A stretch of DNA of 64,000 bases from Dehalococcoidia bacterium UBA1141 (GTDB lineage: Bacteria; Chloroflexota; Dehalococcoidia; Lucifugimonadales; UBA3495): assembly GCA_002311385.1 (NCBI GenBank), contig DCAE01000047.1:1-64000 (forward strand). Direction: 5' to 3'. A model generated the notes under the pieces. That model was not told where the DNA came from. It ran no database searches and worked only from the letters and a program-made list of their open reading frames with translations. Positions within the stretch are counted from its first letter, which is position 1, and every line of letters begins with the position of its first letter. Positions 18,538-28,014 of this stretch are shown here, in pieces. The position numbers and the translations under genes are program-made.

Positions 18538-18759
18538 CTATTTGAGCAGCCCTCCATAGACCAGCCCGATCATCTCTTTCTCGGTGCATTTGTAGTCGGC
18601 GCCCTTCTGCAGAAACTGGCTCATTCGACTGAACTAGTCTTGCGCTTCGTAGAACGTTAGCAGGTCACCTAGAACCAAAACACGTTTGGCGTAGTCCCGC
18701 AACGTGACCAAGAGTTCGGCCATTTGCTCTTTGGGATGTGCTGACACCGCGATTTTCAT
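18538..18759 (-). CDS. Small reading frame with strong ribosome site and an in-frame TAG
   Basis: The ATG at 18759 (MKIAVSAHPKEQMAELL) follows GGGAGG at ideal spacing. The frame stops after 41 codons at TAG 18634-18636 but continues in frame for 31 protein-like codons (MSQFLQKGADYKCTEKEM) to a second TAG. Read through, it would be about 73 residues. I do not recognise a family. It is the only coding signal in the roughly 520 bases between the dikinase and the nucleoside hydrolase. It may be a 41-residue gene, a decayed gene, or chance. Confidence 0.35.
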
Positions 18760-18983
18760 AACGAACCTCCCGTGGTGTAACCCGTCCCTCACGCTCCTGT
18801 ATTCACTAGAGTAGCGAAGTGAGCGCCGAAACCGATAGAGCGTCAACACTTGTCGATTCAGGAATTCACCTTGATTGACTAGGGATACCCAACAGTATGT
18901 ATCCGGATGATAACCAGCGAGGCTATGCCGTGGGGACGGAATTGGCACATAACGATTGTGCAAGGGTAAAGCGCCGACAAGAC

Positions 18984-19910
18984 TCATCGGCGGGTTAGCT
19001 CGAATAAGTCGTACAAAAGAACTGCAAAGGCCTCGCCGTCCACATCATTCGCCACTGCAACCGGCCCTTCATTTGACACCACTTTCGACCGGCCCAATCT
19101 GGCTAGGTCGGAGGTTTCCACCACAACTTCCAACTGTCTCCGGGCAATCAAACCCGGTCGCAGCGCCACGGCTAAAGCCAGGGGGTCATAGAACTCAAAA
19201 AGCTGGCGGTTAGGGTCTTTGCGAAACCAGTTAAGTAGGATTTGCACTACCAACCGTCCAACCGGGGATGCTGATTTTAGATTCTCAACCTCATCACGAC
19301 CGATGAACACTTGGCGGCAGACAGAAAGGTCCACCAGGGTTAGTGGGATTCCCGAGGATATGACCTCGTTGGCCGCCACCGGATCGCTGTAAAAATTAAA
19401 TTCGGCGTGGGGAGTAACGTTGCCGGGAACCTCAACGGCACCGCCCATGACCACGATGGACGCGGATTGGCTGAGCGCATGAGGGTGGGCGGCCATCAGT
19501 TGGGACAAGTTGGTGAGGGGTCCCAGAGCAATCAAGTGGCATTGGCCTGGTTGCCTCTGCAACTGGTGGGCCAGATACTCCACAGCACTGGCATTTATTG
19601 CCCGGCTGGTGGGCCGGGGGAGGCGGCGGGAAAGACCGGTTTGGCCATGAAATTTGTGTGAATATCCGTATCGGCCACTCAGCGGGCGGGAAGCTCCCTG
19701 GGCCACTGGCAAGTCTTGGCGGCCAGCGTATTCCAAAAGGGCCAACGCGTTTCGTGTGGCCCGGGCCAAAGCTACATTGCCGCCAACCGTGGTTATCCCC
19801 ACCAACTCTATGTTGGGCGCTATTCTGGGCCAAACCAAGGCCATCAGTATTGCGATGGCATCATCAACACCGGGGTCCGTGTCAATGATTACTTTAATTG
19901 ACTCATTCAT
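18984..19910 (-). CDS. Inosine/uridine-preferring nucleoside hydrolase
   Basis: Cytosolic Ca2+-dependent N-ribohydrolase that releases base and ribose from nucleosides. 308 residues. The signature IIDTDPGVDDAIAI lies at residues 8-21, with the Asp cluster for calcium. GITTVGGNV, IALGPLTNLS, VVMGGAVEVPGNVTPHAEFNFYSDP and a late LALAVAL complete the fold. It is the last gene of the leftward block that follows the hopanoid genes, but nothing ties it to hopanoid nucleoside processing directly; the 54-base gap allows co-transcription. Confidence 0.9.
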   Translation of the reverse strand: MNESIKVIIDTDPGVDDAIAILMALVWPRIAPNIELVGITTVGGNVALARATRNALALLEYAGRQDLPVAQGASRPLSGRYGYSHKFHGQTGLSRRLPRPTSRAINASAVEYLAHQLQRQPGQCHLIALGPLTNLSQLMAAHPHALSQSASIVVMGGAVEVPGNVTPHAEFNFYSDPVAANEVISSGIPLTLVDLSVCRQVFIGRDEVENLKSASPVGRLVVQILLNWFRKDPNRQLFEFYDPLALAVALRPGLIARRQLEVVVETSDLARLGRSKVVSNEGPVAVANDVDGEAFAVLLYDLFELTRR

Positions 19911-19964
19911 TACGATTCATGCGACTCGGGGGTGGCTGTAAAGCCTATCGGCAAGTGGGGAGGT

Positions 19965-20939
19965 TCAATTATCTTCCTTTACCAACAGACAGGAGTTGGC
20001 GAAAGAGGTCAATGTCTCCAGCGAGGTATGCCAGAATTTATAACCGGTGACCTGACGCAGTCTGCCCGAATCGAGCACAATGGGATACCGGACGAGGTCC
20101 AAACCCGAGGCCACCGAGTCCCTTTGGATGCCCAAATCCCAGGTCAATTGGACGAAGGGGTAAGCCAGCACGGCGGGTAGGTTAATCAATTTGCTCTTGA
20201 TGATTCGGGCGAGCTCCTTATAAAACACGACGCCCTCGCCAGCCACATTGAACACCCCCGGCAGCTCCTGCCTGATGATGATGCCAATCACCCGGGCCAG
20301 GTCATCCTCGTATAAGAATTGGAGGGGCGGATTGTAGTCCAGAACCCCCATCAGTACGGGCCTGAAGAATGCTTGGGATATAGGATCATCGGCGTTTGGA
20401 CCCAACACGACACAGGCCCTCAATACAGTGATTTTTAGGTCCGGGTGTTGCTCGCCAAACTCTTGAATCATCTGCTCCGACAGGAATTTGTCGTACCCGT
20501 AAGGGAAATCCGGCAGAGGCCGCAAGGGCGCCGTATCCGGCAGAGGTATGGGGTTGTCGGGGTGAGGACCATAAACCGTGTGGGAGCTAACGTAAATGAA
20601 ATGGCCTACCCTGGCGCGTAAGCAGGAATCAAGGACCGACTTCAGCATACCCAAGTTGCTATCGCGGATTGCGGCTATTTCCCGTCTGTTGCGGCCCGGT
20701 CTGGCGTTGAAGGCGAGATGAACCAAGGTCGTGGCCCGGTGCCGCCTCAACGTGGCTTCTATCGGTTCAGCAACATCCTGCCGGTAGGCGGCTACATTGT
20801 GGACGGGAAAGGTTAGAGGGTTGGTGTCATAGGCGACTAGTTTCCGCTGGTCTCCGCCTTCTTCCAACGATTTGAGCAACCGGCGGCCCACATACCCTGC
20901 TGCGCCGGTTACCGCAACTACTCGGTTACTTTGCTCCAT
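19965..20939 (-). CDS. Extended SDR NAD-dependent epimerase/dehydratase
   Basis: 324-residue Rossmann protein. The NAD site GAAGYVGRRLL is at about residue 12, VHLAFNARPGR around residue 75, a Ser region YVSSHTVYGPH near 125 and the catalytic Tyr/Lys in PYGYDKFLSEQ near 150. It is probably a nucleotide-sugar or polyprenyl-linked epimerase/dehydrogenase. It follows the squalene/phytoene synthase after 39 bases, so it is likely part of the isoprenoid operon, and may be a second hopanoid-associated sugar enzyme besides HpnA. The substrate cannot be read from sequence. Confidence 0.82.
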   Translation of the reverse strand: MEQSNRVVAVTGAAGYVGRRLLKSLEEGGDQRKLVAYDTNPLTFPVHNVAAYRQDVAEPIEATLRRHRATTLVHLAFNARPGRNRREIAAIRDSNLGMLKSVLDSCLRARVGHFIYVSSHTVYGPHPDNPIPLPDTAPLRPLPDFPYGYDKFLSEQMIQEFGEQHPDLKITVLRACVVLGPNADDPISQAFFRPVLMGVLDYNPPLQFLYEDDLARVIGIIIRQELPGVFNVAGEGVVFYKELARIIKSKLINLPAVLAYPFVQLTWDLGIQRDSVASGLDLVRYPIVLDSGRLRQVTGYKFWHTSLETLTSFANSCLLVKEDN

Positions 20940-20978
20940 GATTCACGGTTCCCAGATTTGGCCCATATTTACTGCCGG

Positions 20979-21884
20979 TCAGCCACGGGTGGAAGGCAGC
21001 AACGGGAGGGTGTTGGTCAACCAAGTCTGAGCAGTCACCCTCAATTTCTCTCCGGTGCTTAAAGATACCCTCTGGCTCAAAACATCGTAATCGGCTTCTT
21101 CGATGTGTTCCAGTACCTTTCGGTACAATTGGCCAAGCACCGCCGGACAGGCGCGGGAGCGGTAGGACAGGTAGGGCAACAGCTTGAACCCGCTGCGGAA
21201 GTAGGACCTAGCCCGCTGGGTTTGAAAACGCATCAACTCAACAAAAGCTTCATTGAATACGCCGTCCCACAGCTCCTCCTCGGAATAGCCAAACCGGGCG
21301 AGTTCATCTTGCGGAATGTATATTCGCCCAATCTCCAGGTCCTCCCGCACGTCCCGGGCAATGTTGGTCAGTTGCATCGCCAGTCCTAGGTCTACCGCAT
21401 GTTCTCTGGCGATAGGGTCTTTGTAGCCGAATATTTGCAAGCAGATCAATCCAACGACAGAGGCGACTTGGTAGCAATAACGGCGCAGTTCCTCAAAGGT
21501 CTCGTAGCGGTTCTTAACCAAGTCGGATTCGACACCGGCTATTACTTCTTGGAAATACTCTTGAGGGATGTCGTAGGTACCAGCAACGTCAGCTAAAGCA
21601 ACGTAAACAGGGGAGTTGGCATTTCCGGCATAGGTGCGGTCGAGGTCGCTTTGCAATGCGGTCAATGCCGAGAGTTTCTCTTCGGTGGTGCCCACTTCAT
21701 CGACCGCATCATCGCAGTGGCGGCAAAAGGCGTAAGCCACGTATATCGCTCTGCGTTGAGCGGAGGGGAGAGTTAGAAATGCGTAGTAGAAGTTCTTGGC
21801 CTCTCGCCGTGTAATCGATCGGCATTCTTCATAGGCCAGTTGCAAATCCGTCACGGCCTGCCCCCATAGCTCGCGGCCCGACAA
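20979..21884 (-). CDS. Squalene/phytoene synthase family protein (HpnD/CrtB-like)
   Basis: Head-to-head condensing enzyme for two isoprenyl diphosphates, 301 residues. The first aspartate motif is RHCDDAVDE (about residue 57) and the second NIARDVREDLEIGRIYIPQ (about 175), which is the squalene/phytoene synthase signature. In a hopanoid cluster it most likely makes presqualene diphosphate or squalene from farnesyl diphosphate. HpnC and HpnE partners are not in the window, so a single enzyme may do more, or the others lie elsewhere. CrtB-type phytoene synthesis from C20 is an alternative, since a polyprenyl synthase opens the cluster. Confidence 0.85.
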   Translation of the reverse strand: MSGRELWGQAVTDLQLAYEECRSITRREAKNFYYAFLTLPSAQRRAIYVAYAFCRHCDDAVDEVGTTEEKLSALTALQSDLDRTYAGNANSPVYVALADVAGTYDIPQEYFQEVIAGVESDLVKNRYETFEELRRYCYQVASVVGLICLQIFGYKDPIAREHAVDLGLAMQLTNIARDVREDLEIGRIYIPQDELARFGYSEEELWDGVFNEAFVELMRFQTQRARSYFRSGFKLLPYLSYRSRACPAVLGQLYRKVLEHIEEADYDVLSQRVSLSTGEKLRVTAQTWLTNTLPLLPSTRG

Positions 21885-22123
21885 TCAAGCTGCGGTTAAA
21901 CTGGATTTAGAGTTCACCGGGTCTCTGGTGCGTCGAGTCTCCGGTGCGCTAAGTTTATCAAGGGATGTATGGTACCACGAACCCCCAGGCACCATAATTA
22001 TGCCCAGTCCGATGCATAATAGCGGTAGCCGAGGGTTCGGCAATGTTGTTCCCTGGTGGAGCCATCAGATGGCCTGCCCGATTTCAAAGCGGAAGACAAT
22101 GGGCAGGCAATGGCTGGTTCGGG

Positions 22124-22567
22124 CTATTCACCCACAACTTGGACCATGACTTCCCGAGGGCGCGGATGGTCCAGTTCGATGAAGAATATGCTCTGATATC
22201 GCCCAAACTGCATCAGTCCGTCAATCACAGGCACGGTCTCGCTGGTGCCCAAGAGCAGATGCTGCAGGTGAGCATGGCCGTTGGGTGCCTCGTCGGGAGT
22301 CATATTGACGGTGCGGATACTAAAATCATTGTGGGCGTAGCACCCTTCCCTAGGCGAAAGGCGCTCAAGAAACCTTGACATATCTTCCAACAACAGCGGC
22401 TCGTTCTCGTTAATCTTAATGGCGGCTGTGGTGTGCTTAGAATAAACCACCGCAAAGCCATTTCTGACTTCGGATTGGGCCACGCACTGACTCACCCAGT
22501 CGGTGATGTCGATGAACTGCGGTGCTTTTTCTGTATCCACCCTCAGGCAAAAGGACTGGTGTTTCAT
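22124..22567 (-). CDS. yjbQ: YjbQ/UPF0047 family protein
   Basis: 147 residues with YjbQ hallmarks: YSKHTTAAIKINENEPLL near residue 42, a HNDFSIRT segment, NGHAHLQHLLLGTSETVPV near 98 and a closing HPRPREVMVQVVGE. Members of the family have weak thiamine-phosphate-synthase activity in complementation tests; the true role is unsettled. It sits between squalene-hopene cyclase (52 bases) and the squalene/phytoene synthase on the same strand, an unexpected place for a thiamine gene. Confidence 0.88.
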   Translation of the reverse strand: MKHQSFCLRVDTEKAPQFIDITDWVSQCVAQSEVRNGFAVVYSKHTTAAIKINENEPLLLEDMSRFLERLSPREGCYAHNDFSIRTVNMTPDEAPNGHAHLQHLLLGTSETVPVIDGLMQFGRYQSIFFIELDHPRPREVMVQVVGE

Positions 22568-22618
22568 TTTCTTAGATTCTCCCTAAAATATTAGTTGGTC
22601 CAGAGGCTCCATATCGCT

Positions 22619-24715
22619 CTAGATTCCCGTTCCGTTTTGTCTGCCTAGAACACTAGCGTCTTCGGCATTATCGTCTTGGTCTGCGTCTGCCATCCATTTT
22701 GCGTACCGCCCCAATGCAGTTAGCGGCCAGTAGTTGCGGTACAGGTGGTAATTAATCATGAAACCAGCCGGCAACTCTAAGCCTTGGTGTCTCGATTCTC
22801 CCGGTTTTGGCATACTCTCCGGTTGCTCTCCCACACCGTATCCGGGGAATCCGGTGCCGGTGAAGTAAGGCTCATCCCAGGTTCCGTCGCTCTTCTGGGT
22901 GTCTGTCAGATAATTTACCCCTCGGCGCACAGGGTCGCTTTCACTTTCGCCAGCGGCCATCAGTGCCAGCAAGCCCCAAGCGGTTTGCGACGGGGTGCTT
23001 GGACCCACACCGCGAAGTTCAGGGTCGGCGTAGGAGCCGCAACTCTCACCCCAGCCTCCGTCTACGTTTTGGCAGGAAACCAGCCATTCCACCCCGCGGC
23101 GCACGTATTCTTGGTTCATGTCCTCGCCAATCGCCGCAAAGGCTGGCAAGGCCGCGCCCAGGCCATAGATATGGTTGACGCCCCAACGACCAAACCATGA
23201 GCCGTCGGCTTCTTGCTCAAGAATCAGGTAATCGTATGCCCGGCTAACCACGGGAGAATTACGTGTGTAGCCGAGCTTGCCGAACATTTCAACTATATGG
23301 GCGGTGACATCCGCGCTGGGCGGGTCCAAACTCTCTCCGAAGTCGGAAAACGGTAGATTGGTCAGGTACCTAGCGTCATTATCTTTGTCGAAAGCGGCCC
23401 AACCTCCATTCTTGCTCTGCATAGCCGATAGCCAAGATACCCCGCGCTCAATGGCCTTCTGCCGTTCCTCGTCTTCCACGGGGGCCAGTCGAGCCGCATT
23501 CAGAGCCATAATCACTTCCGACACATCATCAATGTCGGGGTAATTGCTGTTGTGGAACTCGAATGCCCATCCACCGGGCTCGGCATCCTTAGAATTAACC
23601 TGCCAGTCTCCTCCGGAGGTTATTTGCTGTCCCAATAGCCAACGTGTCGAGCGTTGAATTATCGGATCATCCTCTGCGATTCCAGAATCCAACAAAGCTA
23701 TCTGTGCCAGGCAGGTGTCCCAAACAGGGGACATACAGGCTTGCAAAGCACATGTATCCTCGTCTTCAATCGCATAGCCTTCAAAGCCAGCGAAGCCTTT
23801 TTCCATAGCCGGGTGTTCCGCTGGGAAACCCATGTAATGGAGCACAATCAGAGAGTAGACCCAAGGCGGTTGAATGCCGCCCCAGCAGCCGTCCGCTTCC
23901 TGATGACTCAAGATCCAATCGACGATTTTCTTCTCCGCCAGACCCCGGAATGGATGCAAGGGCAGGCTATGGTAGATACCAATAACCCTGTCCAATTGGT
24001 GCAATATCTTGGCCCATCCCCAGCCTCCGGTGGGCTCCGGTAGGGAATAATCCACTTGGTGCCTGGGCTCGGTATAAAGCTCGTCTATACCTTTGTTGGC
24101 CGGCACTTTGCACAGAGGCTGATGAGTGAGGATAATCAGCATGGGAACGATTGTCGCCCGTGCCCAACTGGAGAACCGGTATATATTGAATGGCAACCAG
24201 TTGGGCAAGAAAATCATTTCGGGCGGCATGTTGGGCGTGCCGTCCCACTCCCATTGGCCAAACAGAGCCAGCCAAATCTTGGTGAATACCCTTACCTTTG
24301 ACACCCCGCCCCGAGATAAGATGAAATTTCGGGCGCTTTTCATGGGCTGAGAATCTGCGCTATACCCGGCCAACTTGAGGGCGAAGTAACACTCAACCGA
24401 AGTGCTTAAATCTCCGGGCGCCTCATAATACTGGCCCCATGAGCCGTCGGCTCTCTGCCTGCTCAAAATATGATTGGACACCTTGCGGAATCGCTCTGGG
24501 TCCACCCGACCCAAGAAAAAGGCCAGCATTAAATATTCCGCTTCCATGGTGGAGTTGGTCTCTAACTCTCCGCACCAATAACCCTCGGAGCTTTGTGAAT
24601 TCCGGAAGTAAGCTTGGGTCATGGAGATGGACTGGTCCACCGCCCGTTTTTCTGGTTGTTTTGCTTCTGGTTGTTTTACTTTCGAGTTCTGGCTTGTTAT
24701 CACTGTAATTGCCAC
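22619..24715 (-). CDS. shc: Squalene-hopene cyclase
   Basis: Membrane-associated terpene cyclase that folds squalene into hopene/hopanol. 698 residues, slightly longer than usual. Several QW repeats are visible: QEADGCWGG, QSKNGGWAAFD, QEADGSWFGRWG, QNVDGGWGES and QKSDGTWDEP. The protonating acid motif, normally DXDDTA, reads DIDDVS (about residue 400), so the catalytic Asp pair is kept while Thr-Ala is replaced. Downstream genes hpnA/G/H fit the extended-hopanoid pathway. The N-terminal Lys-rich stretch is not a signal peptide. Confidence 0.95.
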   Translation of the reverse strand: MAITVITSQNSKVKQPEAKQPEKRAVDQSISMTQAYFRNSQSSEGYWCGELETNSTMEAEYLMLAFFLGRVDPERFRKVSNHILSRQRADGSWGQYYEAPGDLSTSVECYFALKLAGYSADSQPMKSARNFILSRGGVSKVRVFTKIWLALFGQWEWDGTPNMPPEMIFLPNWLPFNIYRFSSWARATIVPMLIILTHQPLCKVPANKGIDELYTEPRHQVDYSLPEPTGGWGWAKILHQLDRVIGIYHSLPLHPFRGLAEKKIVDWILSHQEADGCWGGIQPPWVYSLIVLHYMGFPAEHPAMEKGFAGFEGYAIEDEDTCALQACMSPVWDTCLAQIALLDSGIAEDDPIIQRSTRWLLGQQITSGGDWQVNSKDAEPGGWAFEFHNSNYPDIDDVSEVIMALNAARLAPVEDEERQKAIERGVSWLSAMQSKNGGWAAFDKDNDARYLTNLPFSDFGESLDPPSADVTAHIVEMFGKLGYTRNSPVVSRAYDYLILEQEADGSWFGRWGVNHIYGLGAALPAFAAIGEDMNQEYVRRGVEWLVSCQNVDGGWGESCGSYADPELRGVGPSTPSQTAWGLLALMAAGESESDPVRRGVNYLTDTQKSDGTWDEPYFTGTGFPGYGVGEQPESMPKPGESRHQGLELPAGFMINYHLYRNYWPLTALGRYAKWMADADQDDNAEDASVLGRQNGTGI

Positions 24716-24783
24716 AACAAAACTCCCCCAGGAATCTCGAATTAATTAATCTGCCGTATCCAGCCCGTTTGCCAGCCCACCGG

Positions 24784-25803
24784 CTAGGCCGCCGGGATTT
24801 TGATCTTCCCGGCCCGGTCTTTGGTGTACCCGTAGTCACGGAACCAATTGATTGCTTTTTGCAGCGCCTCTTCAACGGAACTCTGGGGCTGCCCCAATTC
24901 CGTAATCGCTTTCTGGCAGCTGACGTACATGGGTGATTTGGAAACCTTTAATCCTTCCAGAGGAATTCTAGGCTCCCTTTTAAGCAGCCTTCCTTCCACT
25001 AATTCGTCCACATATCCGGCGCCCATCACCAGCCAGTATGGCGCTCTCCACTTGGGAGCGGCTAGGCCGGTGGCATCCGCCAGCATGTCGAACACTTCTT
25101 TTAGGCTGACGTTTCGGTTGCCCAGCAGGTATCTCTGCCCCGGTTGCCCTCGCTCCATCGCCAGAATATGCCCTTCGGCAACGTCTTCCACGTCCACCAG
25201 ATTCATGCCGGTATCTACGTAAGCAGGGATACGACCTAGTAGAAAATCCAAAACCATGCGCCCGGTCGGCGTGGGTTTTACGTCCCACGGTCCTACTGGC
25301 GTAGTGGGGTTAACCACAATCACAGGCAGCCCTTGGGATACCATGTCCAAAGCCGCCAGCTCCGCCTGATACTTGGATTTCTTGTAATGACCCGCTAAGT
25401 GATTTGGGTCAGCCAATGTCTCTTCCGTGGACAGCTCCCAATCGGGAAGGCCGATGGTTGAGACGGTGCTGGTATAAACCACGCGGGACACACCAGCTTG
25501 CAGAGCCGCCTTGAGCACGTTGACTGTGCCGTCCACGTTGGTCCGGTAAATCGCATCCGGGTCCGGCGACCAAAAAGTATATGCCGCCGCGCAATGGAAC
25601 ACGACCTCGCATCCCTGCACGGCCCGGTCAACCGAATCACGGTCCAGAATATCGCCGGTCACCGACTGAATACCAGTGCCCTCCATGGCTGCCCTGATGC
25701 TGCCGGGACGCACCAATGCCATGACTTCGTGGCCCTGCTCCCAGAGTTTTCTGGCCAGGTTACCGCCAACAAATCCGGTGGCGCCGGTAACCAATACTTT
25801 CAT
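24784..25803 (-). CDS. hpnA: HpnA-type hopanoid-associated sugar epimerase
   Basis: NAD-dependent extended SDR of 339 residues. The NAD motif VTGATGFVGGNLARKL is at residue 5, DILDRDSVDRAVQGCEVVFHCAA near 52, YTSTVSTIG near 112 and the catalytic YKKSKYQAE near 140. The NPTTPVGPWDVKPTPTG and LVDVEDVAEGHILAMERG segments are typical of HpnA. The gene overlaps hpnG by four bases and lies next to shc. In other bacteria hpnA is a conserved member of hopanoid clusters whose exact step is not proven. Confidence 0.92.
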   Translation of the reverse strand: MKVLVTGATGFVGGNLARKLWEQGHEVMALVRPGSIRAAMEGTGIQSVTGDILDRDSVDRAVQGCEVVFHCAAAYTFWSPDPDAIYRTNVDGTVNVLKAALQAGVSRVVYTSTVSTIGLPDWELSTEETLADPNHLAGHYKKSKYQAELAALDMVSQGLPVIVVNPTTPVGPWDVKPTPTGRMVLDFLLGRIPAYVDTGMNLVDVEDVAEGHILAMERGQPGQRYLLGNRNVSLKEVFDMLADATGLAAPKWRAPYWLVMGAGYVDELVEGRLLKREPRIPLEGLKVSKSPMYVSCQKAITELGQPQSSVEEALQKAINWFRDYGYTKDRAGKIKIPAA

Positions 25804-26726
25804 ACACCTACCGTTATGAACGCAGACGCGGTCAGGGTTTCTTGGTTAGCCTGGCTAGTATCGTCTCCAGCTTCTTCCAATGAAGCCGATAGTGAAGCCG
25901 ATAATAATGAGGCCGAGTCTTTTTTACCGTTTCCTCTAATCTCAGTTTGGGCTGCTTCGGAAAGAAAATTTAGGGCAAACCTGGTCAAAGATTCTTGAAC
26001 TACCGGATACTGCCGGGCCAAACGCACTACGGTGGGGATTCGCCAGGGCCTGGCCGCCAACGACAAGCCGGCCTTTTGCTTGGAACCGGACAATCCTAGC
26101 AGCCAAAGAGGAAGTGCTTGTTTTGCTGTGTCCAACACCACTCTGGCAGATAGGAATGCCACTCCAAATTCCGCAGCCACTTCGGCCACCCAGTAATCTT
26201 CCATCTCCACTATGCCCACGGGATATGCGTCGACGATTGATTTCTTTTGCTCAGGAGAACTAATCACACGGTCCACTGTTAGCGAATCGGTGAAGAGCGG
26301 ATTGCGGCCGCCGGCTTGGCAAGCTTTCACGGCCAAATCCCACATGGCGACATCCGGGATCAAGGTTGGACCAGTGCTCACATCAAGTCGCCGCAGGTCA
26401 GAAATTTGACTGTTTCTAAAGTACCTGGAAGAAAGAACCAGGTCACCGGTATTTAGCGCAGGGTCCACTGCCCCGGCCACCCCCAAAAGCAACAATCCGG
26501 AATCATTATTGAAAGCTGAGGAATCTGGCTGAGCCGCTTGTTCTTTCAGCATCATCCGAACGGTGGCTTGAGCATGCTCCTTTCCTACTCCGATTACCTC
26601 TAAATTAGGACAAGTATATTGAGCGCGGGCCTCTGAACGGCGCCCTCTAGGGCCAGACGCAAGAGAACTTAACTCCTTGCGAAGCCCCGAAAGCTCATAG
26701 TCCGTGCTGGTGATTATGGTAAACAT
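25800..26726 (-). CDS. hpnG: HpnG-type nucleosidase/phosphorylase (adenosylhopane to ribosylhopane)
   Basis: 308-residue nucleoside-phosphorylase-fold protein. GVGKEHAQATVRMM, LLLGVAGAVDPALNTGDLVLSS and the base-site region VGIVEMEDYWVAEVAAEFGV (the conserved EME) fit HpnG. HpnG removes adenine from adenosylhopane. Its length includes a Ser/Ala-rich C-terminal tail of about 50 residues that I would not expect in the family. It overlaps hpnA by four bases and lies 80 bases after hpnH, so the three genes form an operon. Confidence 0.85.
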   Translation of the reverse strand: MFTIITSTDYELSGLRKELSSLASGPRGRRSEARAQYTCPNLEVIGVGKEHAQATVRMMLKEQAAQPDSSAFNNDSGLLLLGVAGAVDPALNTGDLVLSSRYFRNSQISDLRRLDVSTGPTLIPDVAMWDLAVKACQAGGRNPLFTDSLTVDRVISSPEQKKSIVDAYPVGIVEMEDYWVAEVAAEFGVAFLSARVVLDTAKQALPLWLLGLSGSKQKAGLSLAARPWRIPTVVRLARQYPVVQESLTRFALNFLSEAAQTEIRGNGKKDSASLLSASLSASLEEAGDDTSQANQETLTASAFITVGV

Positions 26727-26806
26727 TATCTAGCTATTCGCTCGTAACTAAATTGTGGCAATCAACGCTGATTCTCTTAACTTTAGGCTGAGGTGATATT
26801 TTTGCC

Positions 26807-27847
26807 CTAGGCCGCGGTGATACCGGATTTTCCGGCGGCTCCGGACTTGATTAGGGTTGCCCAGTCTTTCGGGCTGGACACGGCCTGGAAGATTGTGGCC
26901 GACTCGAACCCGCAGTGCATCATGCAATTGGCGCAACGGGGGTCCTTTCCAACGCCGTACTTCTCCCAAAGTTTATCGTCGTAAAGTTCATCCACTTGCT
27001 GAACATGCTCGTCCGCCAAGGGATAGCAGGGCTTTCGCCAGCCCATGGTGGTATAAGTCGGGTTGGACCAAGCAGTGCACTGATAATCACGTTTGCCCTG
27101 CAGGAAGTTCAGGTAGAGGGGATTGTTGTAAAACTTCATGCCTTCGGTTTTGGCCGGGTCCAGCAATTTTTGGAACAGTGAGTGAGACTCCCCTCGGGTC
27201 AAGAACATTTCCTGATCCGGGGCGGCCTCGAACTCGTAGCCCGGAGAAATCATGGAGCCCTCTACGCCGATGTCGCTTACGTAGCGGAACATCTCCCAAA
27301 GGTCTTCAACGTCGCTGCCGCGGAATACTGTGCTGTTGGTGCACACACGGTAACCCTGGTCCAGAGCTACCGTAATGGCATTTATGGCTTTAGTGAAAAC
27401 ACCTTTCCGGTCCACGGATTCGTCGTGTTTCTCCTCCATGCCGTCCACATGGACCACCCAGCACAGATATTTGGATGGCTTGATTTTTTTCAACAGCCGC
27501 TCCAGAAGCAGGCCATTGGTGCAGCAATAGACGAAATACTTCTGCTTGATCAGGCTGTTGATGATTTCGTCGATCCGGGGATGAATCGTAGGCTCACCCC
27601 CAGCTATGGACACGATGGGAGCGCCAGACTCCTTCACCGCATTTAGAGCCACTTCAACCGTCATCATCTTGTCCAGCACCGGTTTGTACTCGCGGATTCG
27701 TCCGCAACCGATGCAAGCCAGGTTGCACATTTCCAAGGGCTCCAACATGGTCACCAAGGGGAAGCGTTTTTGTCCTCGAAGTTTTTTGTTCAAAATATAC
27801 CAAGCCAACCGGAACGAAAGCTCCAGCGGCCGTTTTGCTCTCTTCAT
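26807..27847 (-). CDS. hpnH: HpnH radical-SAM adenosylhopane synthase
   Basis: Joins a 5'-deoxyadenosyl radical to diploptene, making adenosylhopane, the first committed step to C35 hopanoids. 346 residues. The radical-SAM cluster motif is C-x3-C-x2-C (MCNLACIGCGR) near residue 42. SIAGGEPTIHPRID (SAM site) and CWVVHVDGMEEKHDE follow. The C-terminal SPASM-like region has CANCMMHCGFES near residue 315. Neighbouring hpnG and hpnA match the known pathway order. Confidence 0.95.
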   Translation of the reverse strand: MKRAKRPLELSFRLAWYILNKKLRGQKRFPLVTMLEPLEMCNLACIGCGRIREYKPVLDKMMTVEVALNAVKESGAPIVSIAGGEPTIHPRIDEIINSLIKQKYFVYCCTNGLLLERLLKKIKPSKYLCWVVHVDGMEEKHDESVDRKGVFTKAINAITVALDQGYRVCTNSTVFRGSDVEDLWEMFRYVSDIGVEGSMISPGYEFEAAPDQEMFLTRGESHSLFQKLLDPAKTEGMKFYNNPLYLNFLQGKRDYQCTAWSNPTYTTMGWRKPCYPLADEHVQQVDELYDDKLWEKYGVGKDPRCANCMMHCGFESATIFQAVSSPKDWATLIKSGAAGKSGITAA

Positions 27848-28014
27848 GTCGCCTCTATCGCCGATTATTTTTCCTTTTAACAGACCAGATTAGTTTCAGA
27901 ATTTAGACCCATATTGGTTGGAATGTACTGCTCAAAACTCCGGCTAAAATCTCCGGCTAAATCTTCCGGGCCGCAAAGCTCGGTGCCGGCGGTTTAGATA
28001 TGGTGTAGGCTGGC

